DNA of 64,000 nucleotides from Clostridiaceae bacterium (GCA_902362365.1 CABIVQ010000002.1:62001-126000); one strand, 5' to 3'; numbered from the stretch's first letter, positions 1 through 7,941 are shown. The notes: generated from the letters alone by a model not told the origin. Program-made: numbers and translations.

Positions 1-710
1 TATATAAACTTTAACATAGACTTTAATGAGTCTATATTTTTGTAAAATAATTCTCTTACAAACATATTATCATCATTCAAGAAATATATTATATACCCAT
101 CTATTTCTCTGTCTTGATGAATGTATATATGACCATCTTCACTTTTTACTTCTTCGAATAAGTTTTCATAATATGATTTATCTCTTTTTATATTTCCATT
201 TACATCATCTAAAAATGAATTATGTATATCTACAAAGTAATCTAAATCCCTCAAAGTAGCTTTTTTCATTATCCCCTTTGATCTAAAGGATTTTAAACTT
301 TCTATATCAATATTATACTCAATTTGATCATAACAATGCTCATACCCATATTTTCTATATAACCGATAATCTATAGGCATTAAAATTGATATCAATTGAC
401 CTTTTTTGTATAACTCTTCTAAAGTAAATTCCATTATATTTTTCATATAACCCTTACCTCTTACCTGAGGCAAAGTTGATACGCCTACTACATAAGATGT
501 ATCATAATATTTATCATTCAAATTAATCTTATATTGATTTAGCTGTAAAGATGAAACAATCTCACCATCTTCATCAACTACAACCGTATTGTACCTATCA
601 TATCTATTTTTAAAATAGTAATCAGTAAATTTAGGACTATCATTAAAACAATAGTCCCAAATTTCTCTTATACTATCTTTTTCATCTTCTTTAGCATATC
701 TTATTTTCAT
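1..710 (-). CDS. GNAT-family acetyltransferase, Eis-like (3' end cut by window edge)
   Basis: The reading frame starts at an ATG at 708-710 and stays open to base 1, so about 236 residues are visible and the C-terminus lies outside the window. The protein opens with MKIRYAKEDEKDSIREIW. It carries a GNAT acetyl-CoA-binding motif (VSTLPQVRGKGYMKN, the R/Q-x-x-G-x-G/A pattern) followed by a segment around YRKYGYEHC, which is the layout of Eis-type N-acetyltransferases. The family acetylates amines such as aminoglycosides or lysines; the substrate here is unknown. It lies only 3 bases downstream of the DUF2156 gene on the same strand, so the two are probably co-transcribed. Confidence 0.7.
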   Translation of the reverse strand, partial: MKIRYAKEDEKDSIREIWDYCFNDSPKFTDYYFKNRYDRYNTVVVDEDGEIVSSLQLNQYKINLNDKYYDTSYVVGVSTLPQVRGKGYMKNIMEFTLEELYKKGQLISILMPIDYRLYRKYGYEHCYDQIEYNIDIESLKSFRSKGIMKKATLRDLDYFVDIHNSFLDDVNGNIKRDKSYYENLFEEVKSEDGHIYIHQDREIDGYIIYFLNDDNMFVRELFYKNIDSLKSMLKFI

Positions 711-713
711 AAT

Positions 714-1667
714 TTATGCCTCCTTAACAGTATACTTTTCAACAAATCGAATTGGATGGTAAGAAAGTTTTGCTTTTCTAAGCCCAGGTATACCTAAATC
801 TTCTTCTCTATTTACAAATTCAACCTGACTAAATTCATTTACTAAGAACTGTTGATTTATAAAAGGATACAATCCTCTTATGTCTGGATTTGCTTTTTCT
901 ATATGAATTAGTGCCATATTAGGATTTAAAAGTTCTCCAATAGTAAAGGCTTCTAATTTATTATCTATAAATATTCCACCTACTTTTATACCATCTTTTA
1001 AAATATCATAATGGCTAAATATTTTTTTTATACCTATCAGCTCTTCATCCATACTATCATCATATTCATTATTTTCTTCTTTATTATTAGCCCATTTCTT
1101 CACTAATTCTAAGCAAGAATTAAAATCTTCTTTGTTTAACAATCTATATTCAAATCTACCTTCATACTCTTTTAAAAAGTAATTTATATGATTTCTTTTC
1201 TTTTGATTTTTTCTACCACCTAAAGTTCTCATACTTTCCGCATCATATACATAATCAAATAAATCTCTTTCTTCTATATATTCGAATTTATCTTTATAAT
1301 TTTCTTTTAGATAATCCACTATTTCCTGAGTTACACCTCTAAAATATAATTTTTTATTTACATTTTTAAAGTAATCAAATACAAAATCTATTACTTCGGG
1401 AAGTTTTTCCTTCTTAGCAAGTGGTAATATTGAGAATGTATCACCTTCGTATTCACCTACAAGAACAGCAAATCCATCTCCTATATAATAGCCTGTTTTA
1501 TAAAGATGTTGCCACATATATAAAGTTGCAAAACAATATTCACATGCTTCATAATTGACCATGTCAAAATAAGTCTGTAATTTTTCTTTTGCACTTATAT
1601 CTATGTCTTTAAAGACTATATTCTCTTCTCTTTCCTTAACACACATATCTATATTTCTTAATAACAT
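714..1667 (-). CDS. DUF2156 family protein (GNAT-fold, phosphatidylglycerol lysyltransferase C-domain-like)
   Basis: This 317-residue soluble protein has no signal peptide or membrane segment. Its sequence style (EACEYCFATLYMWQ near the N-terminus, GGRKNQKKRNHINYF in the middle, HIEKANPDIRGLYPFIN near the end) matches the DUF2156/COG4866 family. That family shares the double GNAT fold of aminoacyl-tRNA-dependent lysyltransferases. No substrate can be deduced. The start is well supported because GGAGGA lies 4 bases before the ATG at 1667. It is the first gene of a likely two-gene unit with the Eis-like acetyltransferase 3 bases downstream, so both genes of the unit encode GNAT-type folds. Confidence 0.75.
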   Translation of the reverse strand: MLLRNIDMCVKEREENIVFKDIDISAKEKLQTYFDMVNYEACEYCFATLYMWQHLYKTGYYIGDGFAVLVGEYEGDTFSILPLAKKEKLPEVIDFVFDYFKNVNKKLYFRGVTQEIVDYLKENYKDKFEYIEERDLFDYVYDAESMRTLGGRKNQKKRNHINYFLKEYEGRFEYRLLNKEDFNSCLELVKKWANNKEENNEYDDSMDEELIGIKKIFSHYDILKDGIKVGGIFIDNKLEAFTIGELLNPNMALIHIEKANPDIRGLYPFINQQFLVNEFSQVEFVNREEDLGIPGLRKAKLSYHPIRFVEKYTVKEA

Positions 1668-1775
1668 AAAATCCTCCTAGCTTTAATGCCCTCATTAAAG
1701 TCTATATTAAATAACCTATTTTTTGTTTTTATCGTATTAACTTATACTTATTTGTTTAAAATAAAAATTGATAAA

Positions 1776-1823
1776 CTTTTACATGTTTATATTACCCATA
1801 TTATATTTTTATAAACATGTAAA
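1776..1823 (+). promoter_or_regulatory. 13-bp inverted repeat immediately before the MBL lipoprotein gene
   Basis: TTTACATGTTTAT (1778-1790) is perfectly repeated in inverted form as ATAAACATGTAAA (1811-1823), with 20 bases between. The right arm ends 2 bases before the ATG at 1826. It could be a repressor operator or an mRNA hairpin that hides the ribosome-binding region. There is no T-run after it, so it does not look like a terminator. Confidence 0.45.
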
Positions 1824-1825
1824 GA

Positions 1826-2674
1826 ATGGTGGTGGTATTCATATCCAAATTTTATAAATTTTTACTAATAATTATTATAATAACACTTTTATCTGCTTGT
1901 GACAAAAAAGAAATTTTATCTATACATATCATCGATGTTGGTCAAGGTGATAGTATACTGATAAATACTCCCTCTAATAAAAAAATTTTAATCGATGGAG
2001 GAAATGAAGATAGCGAACATATAATTAGAAACTATTTAAGAAAAGAAAAAATAAAGACCTTGGATATAGTTATAGCAACACATCCTGATTCTGACCATAT
2101 AGGTAGTTTAGATTATGTTGTAAATAAATTCGATGTAAAAAATATTTATATGCCAGATCAAAATACCGATAGCTCTTCTTACAAAAACCTTATTAAAGCT
2201 TGTAAAGATAAAAACCTAAATATTAATTATTTATTTAAAGGTGATATCTTGAATGTAGATGAATATATCGATTTAGTAGTTTTAAGTCCATCATATATTC
2301 AACAAGATAATAATTTAAACTCAATAGTATTCAACTTAAACTACAAGAATAAATCATTTTTGTTTACAGGAGATTGTGAAGAGACAAATGAAATTGATAT
2401 TATAAATTCTTTTGATTTAAATGATGTTGATTTTTTAAAAGTTGCTCATCACGGTAGTAGTTCCTCTTCTACAGCAGAATTTATAAAGAAAAGCAGCCCA
2501 GATGTAGCCGTGATATCTTGTGGGTATAAGAATCAATATGGACATCCCCATCAATCTACACTAGATACATTAGAAGAAAATAATGTACTAACATATAGAA
2601 CTGACATTAATGGAGATATGATATTCTACAGTGATGGATCAACAATTACTACAAAACATAAATATAAAGAATAA
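1826..2674 (+). CDS. ComEC/Rec2-like metallo-beta-lactamase-fold lipoprotein
   Basis: The 282-residue product starts with a hydrophobic stretch and a lipobox (LLSAC, Cys25), so it is predicted to be a lipoprotein on the outer face of the membrane. The mature part is a metallo-beta-lactamase fold of the ComEC C-terminal type: HIIDVGQGDS, then the metal motif THPDSDHIGS, FTGDCE, and KVAHHGSSSSS. It lacks the membrane-channel domains of full ComEC, so it is a stand-alone hydrolase of unknown substrate, possibly a nuclease or phosphodiesterase. No good Shine-Dalgarno precedes the ATG at 1826, and GTG codons at positions 2-4 are alternatives. An inverted repeat abuts the start. comEA is in the window at 18 kb but not linked to it. 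Confidence 0.8.
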   Translation: MVVVFISKFYKFLLIIIIITLLSACDKKEILSIHIIDVGQGDSILINTPSNKKILIDGGNEDSEHIIRNYLRKEKIKTLDIVIATHPDSDHIGSLDYVVNKFDVKNIYMPDQNTDSSSYKNLIKACKDKNLNINYLFKGDILNVDEYIDLVVLSPSYIQQDNNLNSIVFNLNYKNKSFLFTGDCEETNEIDIINSFDLNDVDFLKVAHHGSSSSSTAEFIKKSSPDVAVISCGYKNQYGHPHQSTLDTLEENNVLTYRTDINGDMIFYSDGSTITTKHKYKE

Positions 2675-2712
2675 CCTATTGGGACTATAAAATTTAAACA
2701 ATAATCAAGAAT

Positions 2713-2779
2713 GGCTTAATTACAAATTATTTTTATATATGCAAATATTGCATACATAGAATAGTTTTATAATTAAGCC
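2713..2779. repeat. 67-bp imperfect inverted repeat between convergent genes
   Basis: Outer arms GGCTTAATTA and TAATTAAGCC enclose an inner perfect hairpin, TATGCAA-ATA-TTGCATA. The spot lies between the convergent MBL lipoprotein and tcdA genes, so a bidirectional terminator is the simplest reading, although no clear T-run follows on either side. A small MITE-like element is the alternative. Confidence 0.5.
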
Positions 2780-2791
2780 TAAATCAAAAAA

Positions 2792-3496
2792 TTATTTAAT
2801 TAAATCATTTATAACTACAGATGCTATAATTAATCCACCTACAGATGGTACAAATGATATACTTCCTGGAGTCACTTTCTTACCGTTCATTATTTTATGC
2901 TTTAATTCAATAGGTTGTTCTGTAGAATAAACTACCTTTAGCTTTTTTATTCTTCTATCTTTTAGCTCTTTTCTTATAACCTTTGCTAATGGACAAGTAT
3001 GGGTTTTATGTATATCTGTAACCTCTATTTTAGTAGGGTCTAGTTTATTCCCCATTCCCATAGAGCTTATAATATTAAATCCTTTTTCTTTACAAGTTTC
3101 TATTAACTTTATTTTAGATGTTACCATATCTATTGCATCAACTACATAATCATATTCTTCACAAAGAATCTCCTCACTAGTTTCTGCATTATATAAATTT
3201 TTTACAGCTCTTAGATTTATATCTGGGTTTATATCTAAAATTCTATCTCTCATAACTTCAACTTTACTTTTTCCTACGGTAGAATGAAGCGCTGGTAACT
3301 GTCTATTTATATTGGTTACATCTACTTCATCAAAATCAACTATTGTTAAATTTCCAACTCCTGCTCTTGCTATTGCTTCAGCTGCAAAGCTACCAACTCC
3401 ACCTACTCCGAAAACTATAACCTTCGAATTTTTTAATTTTTCAATTCCATCTTCACCAATAATAAGTGAAGTTCTCATTGTAAAGTTCTTTTCCAT
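2792..3496 (-). CDS. tcdA: tRNA threonylcarbamoyladenosine dehydratase (ThiF/HesA family)
   Basis: This 234-residue protein has the E1-like adenylating fold. A nucleotide-binding GVGGVGSFAAEAIARAG lies near residues 30-46, followed by VDFDEVDVTNINRQ, the usual ThiF/MoeB signature. TcdA (CsdL/YgdL) uses ATP to dehydrate t6A at position 37 of ANN-decoding tRNAs to the cyclic form ct6A. The length and the start MEKNFTMRTSLIIGEDG fit TcdA better than ThiF or MoeB, and no thiamine or molybdopterin genes are nearby. GAGGAG precedes the ATG at 3496. It is divergent from the secreted-protein gene at 3584. Confidence 0.85.
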   Translation of the reverse strand: MEKNFTMRTSLIIGEDGIEKLKNSKVIVFGVGGVGSFAAEAIARAGVGNLTIVDFDEVDVTNINRQLPALHSTVGKSKVEVMRDRILDINPDINLRAVKNLYNAETSEEILCEEYDYVVDAIDMVTSKIKLIETCKEKGFNIISSMGMGNKLDPTKIEVTDIHKTHTCPLAKVIRKELKDRRIKKLKVVYSTEQPIELKHKIMNGKKVTPGSISFVPSVGGLIIASVVINDLIK

Positions 3497-3583
3497 ATTA
3501 TGACTACTCCTCTGTCTATTTATTTTTTATTAACAGAATATATTTTTCAATTAAATCCAAAACTATAAAAAAGGAGGGTTAAT

Positions 3584-4336
3584 TTGAAAAATTTAATGAT
3601 TCTGTTATTAATGTCATTTTTCATAGCAATAGGTATTCAAGTACCTAATAAGTATAATTTCGATAAATATGTATCGATGGCCTATGATAATATTGTTAAT
3701 TACAATAATGATAATTATACTTTAATAGTTAAGATTTTAAAAGATGCAAATAAAGATACACTTATACCTTATGCTAATTTAATAAACTTAGAAACTATTA
3801 AATGTATACCCAATAATACTTCAAATAAAATTGCTTATATCTTATCTTTGCCACAACAGTTCTCATTTATAGCAATTTATGATACTATCGACAATAGCAA
3901 TTACACTTTTCAAGGTATTATTGATAATCTATCTAGTATTAAAAATTTTTATTTTTATAAAGATTTTATTGTAGTAGAACAATCTGATTCTAATCCATCA
4001 ACAAATTTCACTCAAAGAGAATTTTTAGAAATTTTCTTTAATAAGAATAATACTTATATACCTGTATTTAACAAAAATATCTATATGGAAAAAATAACAA
4101 AGGACACAAGCCCTAATAATAATGAAGTCACAAAAGAAATCGAAATCTCCTCAATAGATTATCTAGAAGGAGATTTGCCTAGAGTACTTTGTATCAACAC
4201 GATAACATCATACAGAGGTATATATGTAAATTTGACAAATTCTTATGAGTTTATAGAAGATAAAAAAACTACGCAAAAAGAAATTTATGAATGGCATCCA
4301 GATATGGAGTGTTTTTCTATAAAAAAAGAACTCTAA
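3584..4336 (+). CDS. hypothetical secreted or membrane-anchored protein
   Basis: The gene starts at a TTG at 3584 preceded at 5 bases by a strong AAGGAGG. The 250-residue product has an N-terminal hydrophobic segment (MKNLMILLLMSFFIAIGIQV) that can act as a signal peptide or anchor. The rest is polar, Asn- and Ile-rich and carries no motif I recognise; the C-terminal end is YEWHPDMECFSIKKEL. It stands alone, divergent from tcdA, and ends at a bidirectional terminator shared with the tRNA-Sec gene. Function unknown. Confidence 0.7.
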   Translation: MKNLMILLLMSFFIAIGIQVPNKYNFDKYVSMAYDNIVNYNNDNYTLIVKILKDANKDTLIPYANLINLETIKCIPNNTSNKIAYILSLPQQFSFIAIYDTIDNSNYTFQGIIDNLSSIKNFYFYKDFIVVEQSDSNPSTNFTQREFLEIFFNKNNTYIPVFNKNIYMEKITKDTSPNNNEVTKEIEISSIDYLEGDLPRVLCINTITSYRGIYVNLTNSYEFIEDKKTTQKEIYEWHPDMECFSIKKEL

Positions 4337-4352
4337 ATAGAGTTCTTTTTTA
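4325..4352. terminator. bidirectional terminator between the secreted-protein gene and selC
   Basis: A perfect 9-bp stem, AAAGAACTC / GAGTTCTTT, with a 6-base loop is followed by T-runs on both strands. It sits after the stop region of the gene at 3584 on the plus strand and just after the selC 3' end on the minus strand. Confidence 0.8.
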
Positions 4353-4356
4353 TTAT

Positions 4357-4453
4357 TGGCGGGAATGCGTGGGAATCGAACCCACCCAAGAAGTTCCTAA
4401 CTCCTCATACTAGTTTTGAAGACTAGAGGGAACACCAGCACCCATCCACCCCC
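4357..4453 (-). tRNA. selC: tRNA-Sec (anticodon UCA)
   Basis: Read on the minus strand this is a 97-base tRNA with CCA encoded. The anticodon stem CTAGT/ACTAG closes a 7-base loop CTTCAAA with anticodon TCA (plus-strand 4417-4419). The variable arm is very long, about 8 bp, pairing GAGGAGTT with AACTTCTT. The T-arm is GTGGG-TTCGATT-CCCAC. These are hallmarks of selenocysteine tRNA. The acceptor stem pairs GGGGGTG with CATTCCC (two G-U pairs), but the eighth position is G opposite G. The extended D-stem also has one U-U mismatch. The full sel gene set in this window supports the identity. It has its own promoter and terminator. Confidence 0.93.
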
Positions 4454-4474
4454 ATATTATTTATTATAAAATTA

Positions 4475-4503
4475 ATAATATCATCTTTTCTTATTTTTAT
4501 CAA
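4475..4503 (-). promoter_or_regulatory. sigma-A-type promoter of selC
   Basis: On the minus strand TTGATA (4498-4503) and TATTAT (4475-4480) are separated by exactly 17 bases. The predicted start is about 15 bases before the mature tRNA 5' end. Confidence 0.65.
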
Positions 4504-4540
4504 TAAATTCATATTTTATTAATTTTTCTTTTATTTTCTC

Positions 4541-4577
4541 CAAAATAAAATGCCCAAATATAATTATCATTTGAGCA
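4541..4577 (-). terminator. terminator of the G5/3D-domain protein gene
   Basis: On the minus strand TGCTCAAAT pairs with ATTTGGGCA (one G-U) around a 9-base loop and is followed by TTTTATTTT. It lies just after the stop at 4600. Confidence 0.7.
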
Positions 4578-4599
4578 TTCCATTTTTCTATAATATAAT

Positions 4600-5427
4600 T
4601 TAATTTACAATATATATATCTATAGTTTTTCTTCCCCAATTATATACAGAAGATTCATCATTCATAAATATATCAATTTTATTTCCTTTTATAGCACCTC
4701 CACAATCCTCTGCTATAAATGTCTTGTTAAATTGAGGTATATAAACCTTAGTTCCATAAGGTATAACCTTTGGATCAACAGCTATAGTTCCCCATTTTGG
4801 CTTTTTACCAGTAGAGGTTATTGAATCTCCAGTATAAGCTGTTGCTACTACTGACATATGCTTACCTTTACTATTAACATTTGAAGAAATTTTTCTTGAA
4901 CTCTCCCCTCTTGATGATGCCACTTTTACTTCTTCAACCTTTGTTCCTTTTTTTACTATTTTATTAATTGGTTTTTCAGAAACTACTTCTTCTACAAATA
5001 TTTTTTCTACTTGCTTTCCGTTATGATAAGTAATTTTGTAGACCAATTGATTTTCTCCAGCCTTACCTTCTTCTTCTACCTTAGTTTGTCCCTTTAATAA
5101 ATCTTTATCCTCTACAACATTAACCTCAAAAGGAACACTCTTGCTTTCTTTTATAACTTCTTCTGTAACGTTTATTACCTCTATTTCCATACCGTCATTT
5201 AATTTTTCATCTAAGTTTTTAGTTACTATATCATTATTGTCATATTTAACACATTCCGCCACTAAAAGATCTTGAACATCATACTTAAATGTAGATATTT
5301 GTTTTTCTTCTCCATTAACAATTAATGTTACTTCTTTATTTAACTTTGAATATCCACCTAATATAGTTATTGATATCATACTGGTCAGTAATGCAATTTT
5401 TATCATCTTATTCTTTTTCAAATTCAT
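4600..5427 (-). CDS. G5 and 3D domain-containing cell-wall protein (YabE/Rpf-like)
   Basis: The 275-residue precursor has an N-terminal signal segment (IALLTSMISITILGG). A DUF348-like unit follows (VTLIVNGEEKQISTF), then a G5 domain at about residues 95-155 (VPFEVNVVEDKDLLKGQ). The C-terminal 3D domain runs from about 190 to 275 and shows its acidic signatures VATAYTGD, IAVDP and AEDCGGAIKGNKIDIF. This architecture is that of B. subtilis YabE and related resuscitation-promoting-factor-like proteins, which are thought to act on peptidoglycan much as MltA-type lytic transglycosylases do. It has its own near-consensus promoter and terminator, so it is monocistronic. Confidence 0.85.
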   Translation of the reverse strand: MNLKKNKMIKIALLTSMISITILGGYSKLNKEVTLIVNGEEKQISTFKYDVQDLLVAECVKYDNNDIVTKNLDEKLNDGMEIEVINVTEEVIKESKSVPFEVNVVEDKDLLKGQTKVEEEGKAGENQLVYKITYHNGKQVEKIFVEEVVSEKPINKIVKKGTKVEEVKVASSRGESSRKISSNVNSKGKHMSVVATAYTGDSITSTGKKPKWGTIAVDPKVIPYGTKVYIPQFNKTFIAEDCGGAIKGNKIDIFMNDESSVYNWGRKTIDIYIVN

Positions 5428-5532
5428 AATTTTCTCCTCCTAAAAGTTTATTCTTATATTAAGATCATCTATCTTATACTTATTGACTGAATTTTTATAT
5501 TTTCGCTTCTTATTCATGTCTTCGATAAACAA

Positions 5533-5561
5533 ATTGTAACCATTTTGATACTTTTTGTCAA
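5533..5561 (-). promoter_or_regulatory. near-consensus sigma-A promoter of the 3D-domain gene
   Basis: On the minus strand TTGACA (5556-5561), a 17-base spacer and TACAAT (5533-5538) form an almost perfect promoter. The leader to the ATG at 5427 is about 100 bases. The -35 hexamer is part of a palindrome, TTTTTGTCAA-C-TTGACAAAAA (5552-5572), which could also be an operator. Confidence 0.75.
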
Positions 5562-5572
5562 CTTGACAAAAA

Positions 5573-5621
5573 AAATAAAATGTGCTTAATTAGTTTTTTC
5601 AACAATTTAAGCACATTTTAT
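5573..5621 (-). terminator. terminator of ung
   Basis: A perfect 13-bp stem, AAAATGTGCTTAA / TTAAGCACATTTT, with a 17-base loop lies downstream of the ung stop. T-rich sequence follows on the minus strand. Confidence 0.75.
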
Positions 5622-5679
5622 CTTTGTAACTTTTTTGTTACTTTTTATGAAATTTTGATACTATTTTATATAAATATTT

Positions 5680-6354
5680 TTATATATTTGGTATTTGCCA
5701 ATCTATAGGTGTCTTACCTAGCTTAATTAAGATTTCATTTATTTTTGAAAAATGCTTACATCCAAAAAATCCTCTACTAGCTGATAATGGACTTGGATGT
5801 GGAGCTTCTAAAATAAAATGTCTATTTCCATCAATAAATTCTTTCTTTTTTCTAGCGTTTGCTCCCCAAAGAACAAATATTACTGGATCTTGTCTTTTAT
5901 TAAGTATCTTAATTATCTCATCAGTAAAAATTTCCCATCCTTTATTCTTATGGGAATTAGCTTCATGAGCTCTAACTGTTAAAGCTGTATTTAATAATAA
6001 TACACCTTGATTTGCCCAAGGTATAAGATAACCATTATTAGGTATATAGCATCCTATATCATCCCTTAGCTCTTTATATATATTTAATAGTGACGGCGGG
6101 ATTTTCACCGTTAGTTGGACAGAAAAAGCTAACCCATGAGCTTGCCCCTCTCCATGGTATGGATCTTGACCTAAAATTAAAACTTTAGTATCTTTGTAAG
6201 AGGTTTGTCTTAAAGCTTCGAATATATTATCCTTATTTGGGAAAATTAAATTCGTTTTATATTCATTTATAAGAAATTCTTTCAATCTAACATAATATTC
6301 TTTTTCAAATTCTTTTTCTAATAAATAATCCCAATCATTGTTTAGTCTTATCAT
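5680..6354 (-). CDS. ung: uracil-DNA glycosylase, family 1
   Basis: The 224-residue length is normal for family 1 UDG, which excises uracil from DNA at the start of base-excision repair. The water-activating motif [18 protein letters not shown] and the DNA-intercalation motif [11 protein letters not shown] are both intact. AGGTG lies 7 bases before the ATG. A terminator follows the gene and the NusG_II gene lies 28 bases upstream on the same strand, so the two may share a transcript. Confidence 0.97.
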   Translation of the reverse strand: MIRLNNDWDYLLEKEFEKEYYVRLKEFLINEYKTNLIFPNKDNIFEALRQTSYKDTKVLILGQDPYHGEGQAHGLAFSVQLTVKIPPSLLNIYKELRDDIGCYIPNNGYLIPWANQGVLLLNTALTVRAHEANSHKNKGWEIFTDEIIKILNKRQDPVIFVLWGANARKKKEFIDGNRHFILEAPHPSPLSASRGFFGCKHFSKINEILIKLGKTPIDWQIPNI

Positions 6355-6382
6355 ATTTACACCTACTTACCTTAAATTCTTT

Positions 6383-6754
6383 TTATTCAGATATTACATC
6401 TTCTTTATTGTCTGCATTTTCTATTTTTTTTACTTTTATTACAACCTTATTAGGCATACATACAATTCTTTCGCTTACTTTACTTATAAAGCCTGTATTT
6501 ACACAAACATTATCCTCACAAGAAGCATCTACTATTTCAGCCCCACCATCATGTATTTTTATGTGGTTATATCCAGAACCTATCTCTATCATCAAATCTT
6601 CTTCGGCATTAATTGATACAGTTTTGTATATTTCATTGTTAACGTATATTTCTATAGCCTCTGAATGTTCTTTATCAATATTATTATTTACTATAAAAAG
6701 AACTATAATCAAAAATATAATACTAATGACTAATAAAATATCTTTTTTCTTCAT
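6383..6754 (-). CDS. NusG domain II-containing membrane-anchored protein
   Basis: The product is 123 residues with one N-terminal membrane segment (ILLVISIIFLIIVLFIV). The extracytoplasmic part has the NusG_II signature: HDGGAEIVDASCEDNVCVNTG, here with its Cys-x4-Cys pair, followed by VCMPNKVVIKV. This is not the transcription factor NusG. In clostridia such proteins often neighbour apbE and redox-membrane genes. Here it is divergent from apbE with 64 bases between starts, so the pair may share a control region. The biochemical role is unknown; a function in surface flavin or redox chemistry is inference. Confidence 0.8.
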   Translation of the reverse strand: MKKKDILLVISIIFLIIVLFIVNNNIDKEHSEAIEIYVNNEIYKTVSINAEEDLMIEIGSGYNHIKIHDGGAEIVDASCEDNVCVNTGFISKVSERIVCMPNKVVIKVKKIENADNKEDVISE

Positions 6755-6818
6755 TTCTACCCCTCCTGGAAGATTATGCTATAATTAAATATAACATAAA
6801 TTATCGGAGGAATTACAT

Positions 6819-7880
6819 ATGAAAAGAAAAAAAACTCTTCTTATATCTACTACTATAGTCCTTGTTATAACCTTTTTACTATACATTTTTTTTAATACAA
6901 AAAATAAGTATAGCAAAGAATATTACTATCTAGGGACAATCAATGAAATAACCATTTTAGGAATGAGTAAATTAAAGAGCGAAAAACTTCTCAATTACTG
7001 CGATGATATTTTGAGAGATATAGAAAACAAAATGAGTGATACTATACCAGGTAGCGATGTATCTAAAATTAACAATAACGCTGGAAGTAATTTCGTTAAT
7101 GTATCTGATGATACTTTCTTTGTTATAAAGGAAGCAATTAAGTATTCAAATCTATCAGATGGCAATTTTGATATTACAATAGGACCAGTCTCTGATTTAT
7201 GGGGAATTGGAACTAAAAATTCAAATGTACCATCGACAAAAGAAATCCAAAGCATATTAAATCTAGTAGATTATAAAAATATTATTTTAGATGAATCAAA
7301 TAAATCTATTAAATTAAAAAAAAGTAATATGAGAATAGATTTAGGAGCTATAGCTAAAGGATATGCTGCCGATATTATAGTCGATTACTTAAAATCAAAT
7401 AATGTAAAAAGCGCTATAATTAATCTAGGTGGAAATATATATACTTTAGGAAGTAAAAATAACAAAGAACCTTTCACTGTGGGTATACAAGATCCTACTC
7501 TACCTAGAGGAAATTCCATTGGAAATATTAAAACTACCAATAAATCAGTTGTTACTTCTGGAATTTATGAAAGATATATTCAAAAAGAAAATAAAATTTA
7601 TCACCATATTTTAAATCCATCTTCAGGATATCCATTTGAAAATGAACTAAGTAGCGTGACAATTATATCAAATAAATCTATAATATGCGATGCCTTGTCA
7701 ACTTCTGTATTTGGACTAGGATTAGATAAAGGTTTAGATCTTATTGAAAGCTTAGATAATACCGATGCCATTTTAATAACAAAAAATAAAGAGATATATT
7801 TAACTTCAAATATAGAAAATCAATTTAATCTTACTGATAATTCTTTTAAAATAATAAAAGAAGATGCTATATTAAAATAA
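6819..7880 (+). CDS. apbE: FAD:protein FMN transferase
   Basis: The 353-residue product has an N-terminal membrane anchor and no lipobox Cys. It carries the ApbE signatures DGNFDITIGPVSDLWGIG, IDLGAIAKGYAAD, NLGGNIYTLG and HHILNPSSGYP. ApbE attaches FMN from FAD to Thr in (S/T)xAT motifs of exported domains, using Mg2+. Two candidate acceptors, RnfG and RnfD, are encoded at 62-64 kb in this window. The start is preceded by ATCGGAGG. A strong bidirectional terminator separates it from the kinase gene that converges on it. Confidence 0.93.
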   Translation: MKRKKTLLISTTIVLVITFLLYIFFNTKNKYSKEYYYLGTINEITILGMSKLKSEKLLNYCDDILRDIENKMSDTIPGSDVSKINNNAGSNFVNVSDDTFFVIKEAIKYSNLSDGNFDITIGPVSDLWGIGTKNSNVPSTKEIQSILNLVDYKNIILDESNKSIKLKKSNMRIDLGAIAKGYAADIIVDYLKSNNVKSAIINLGGNIYTLGSKNNKEPFTVGIQDPTLPRGNSIGNIKTTNKSVVTSGIYERYIQKENKIYHHILNPSSGYPFENELSSVTIISNKSIICDALSTSVFGLGLDKGLDLIESLDNTDAILITKNKEIYLTSNIENQFNLTDNSFKIIKEDAILK

Positions 7881-7888
7881 ATAGAACT

Positions 7889-7936
7889 AAAAAATACTAG
7901 GATAAAATATAGTTCATATTTTATCCTAGTATTTTT
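7889..7936. terminator. bidirectional terminator between apbE and the kinase operon
   Basis: A 21-bp perfect stem (AAAAATACTAGGATAAAATAT and its complement) with a 5-base loop is flanked by A- and T-runs, serving both converging units. Confidence 0.88.
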
Positions 7937-7941
7937 CAGTC

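Noticed and set aside
26..259. Plus-strand open frame of 77 codons at the left edge
   Set aside because: It lies antisense to the clearly homologous Eis-like acetyltransferase, has no ribosome-binding site, and its Leu/His/Tyr-rich product is typical of antisense frames.
5552..5572. 21-bp palindrome around TTGACA as a dedicated repressor operator
   Set aside because: One half is explained by a near-perfect -35 element with correct spacing to a -10; the palindrome alone is not enough to name a regulator.
6408..6788. Plus-strand frame of 126 codons opposite the NusG_II gene
   Set aside because: The minus-strand product has a recognisable family signature, membrane anchor and GGAGG; the plus-strand frame has none of these.
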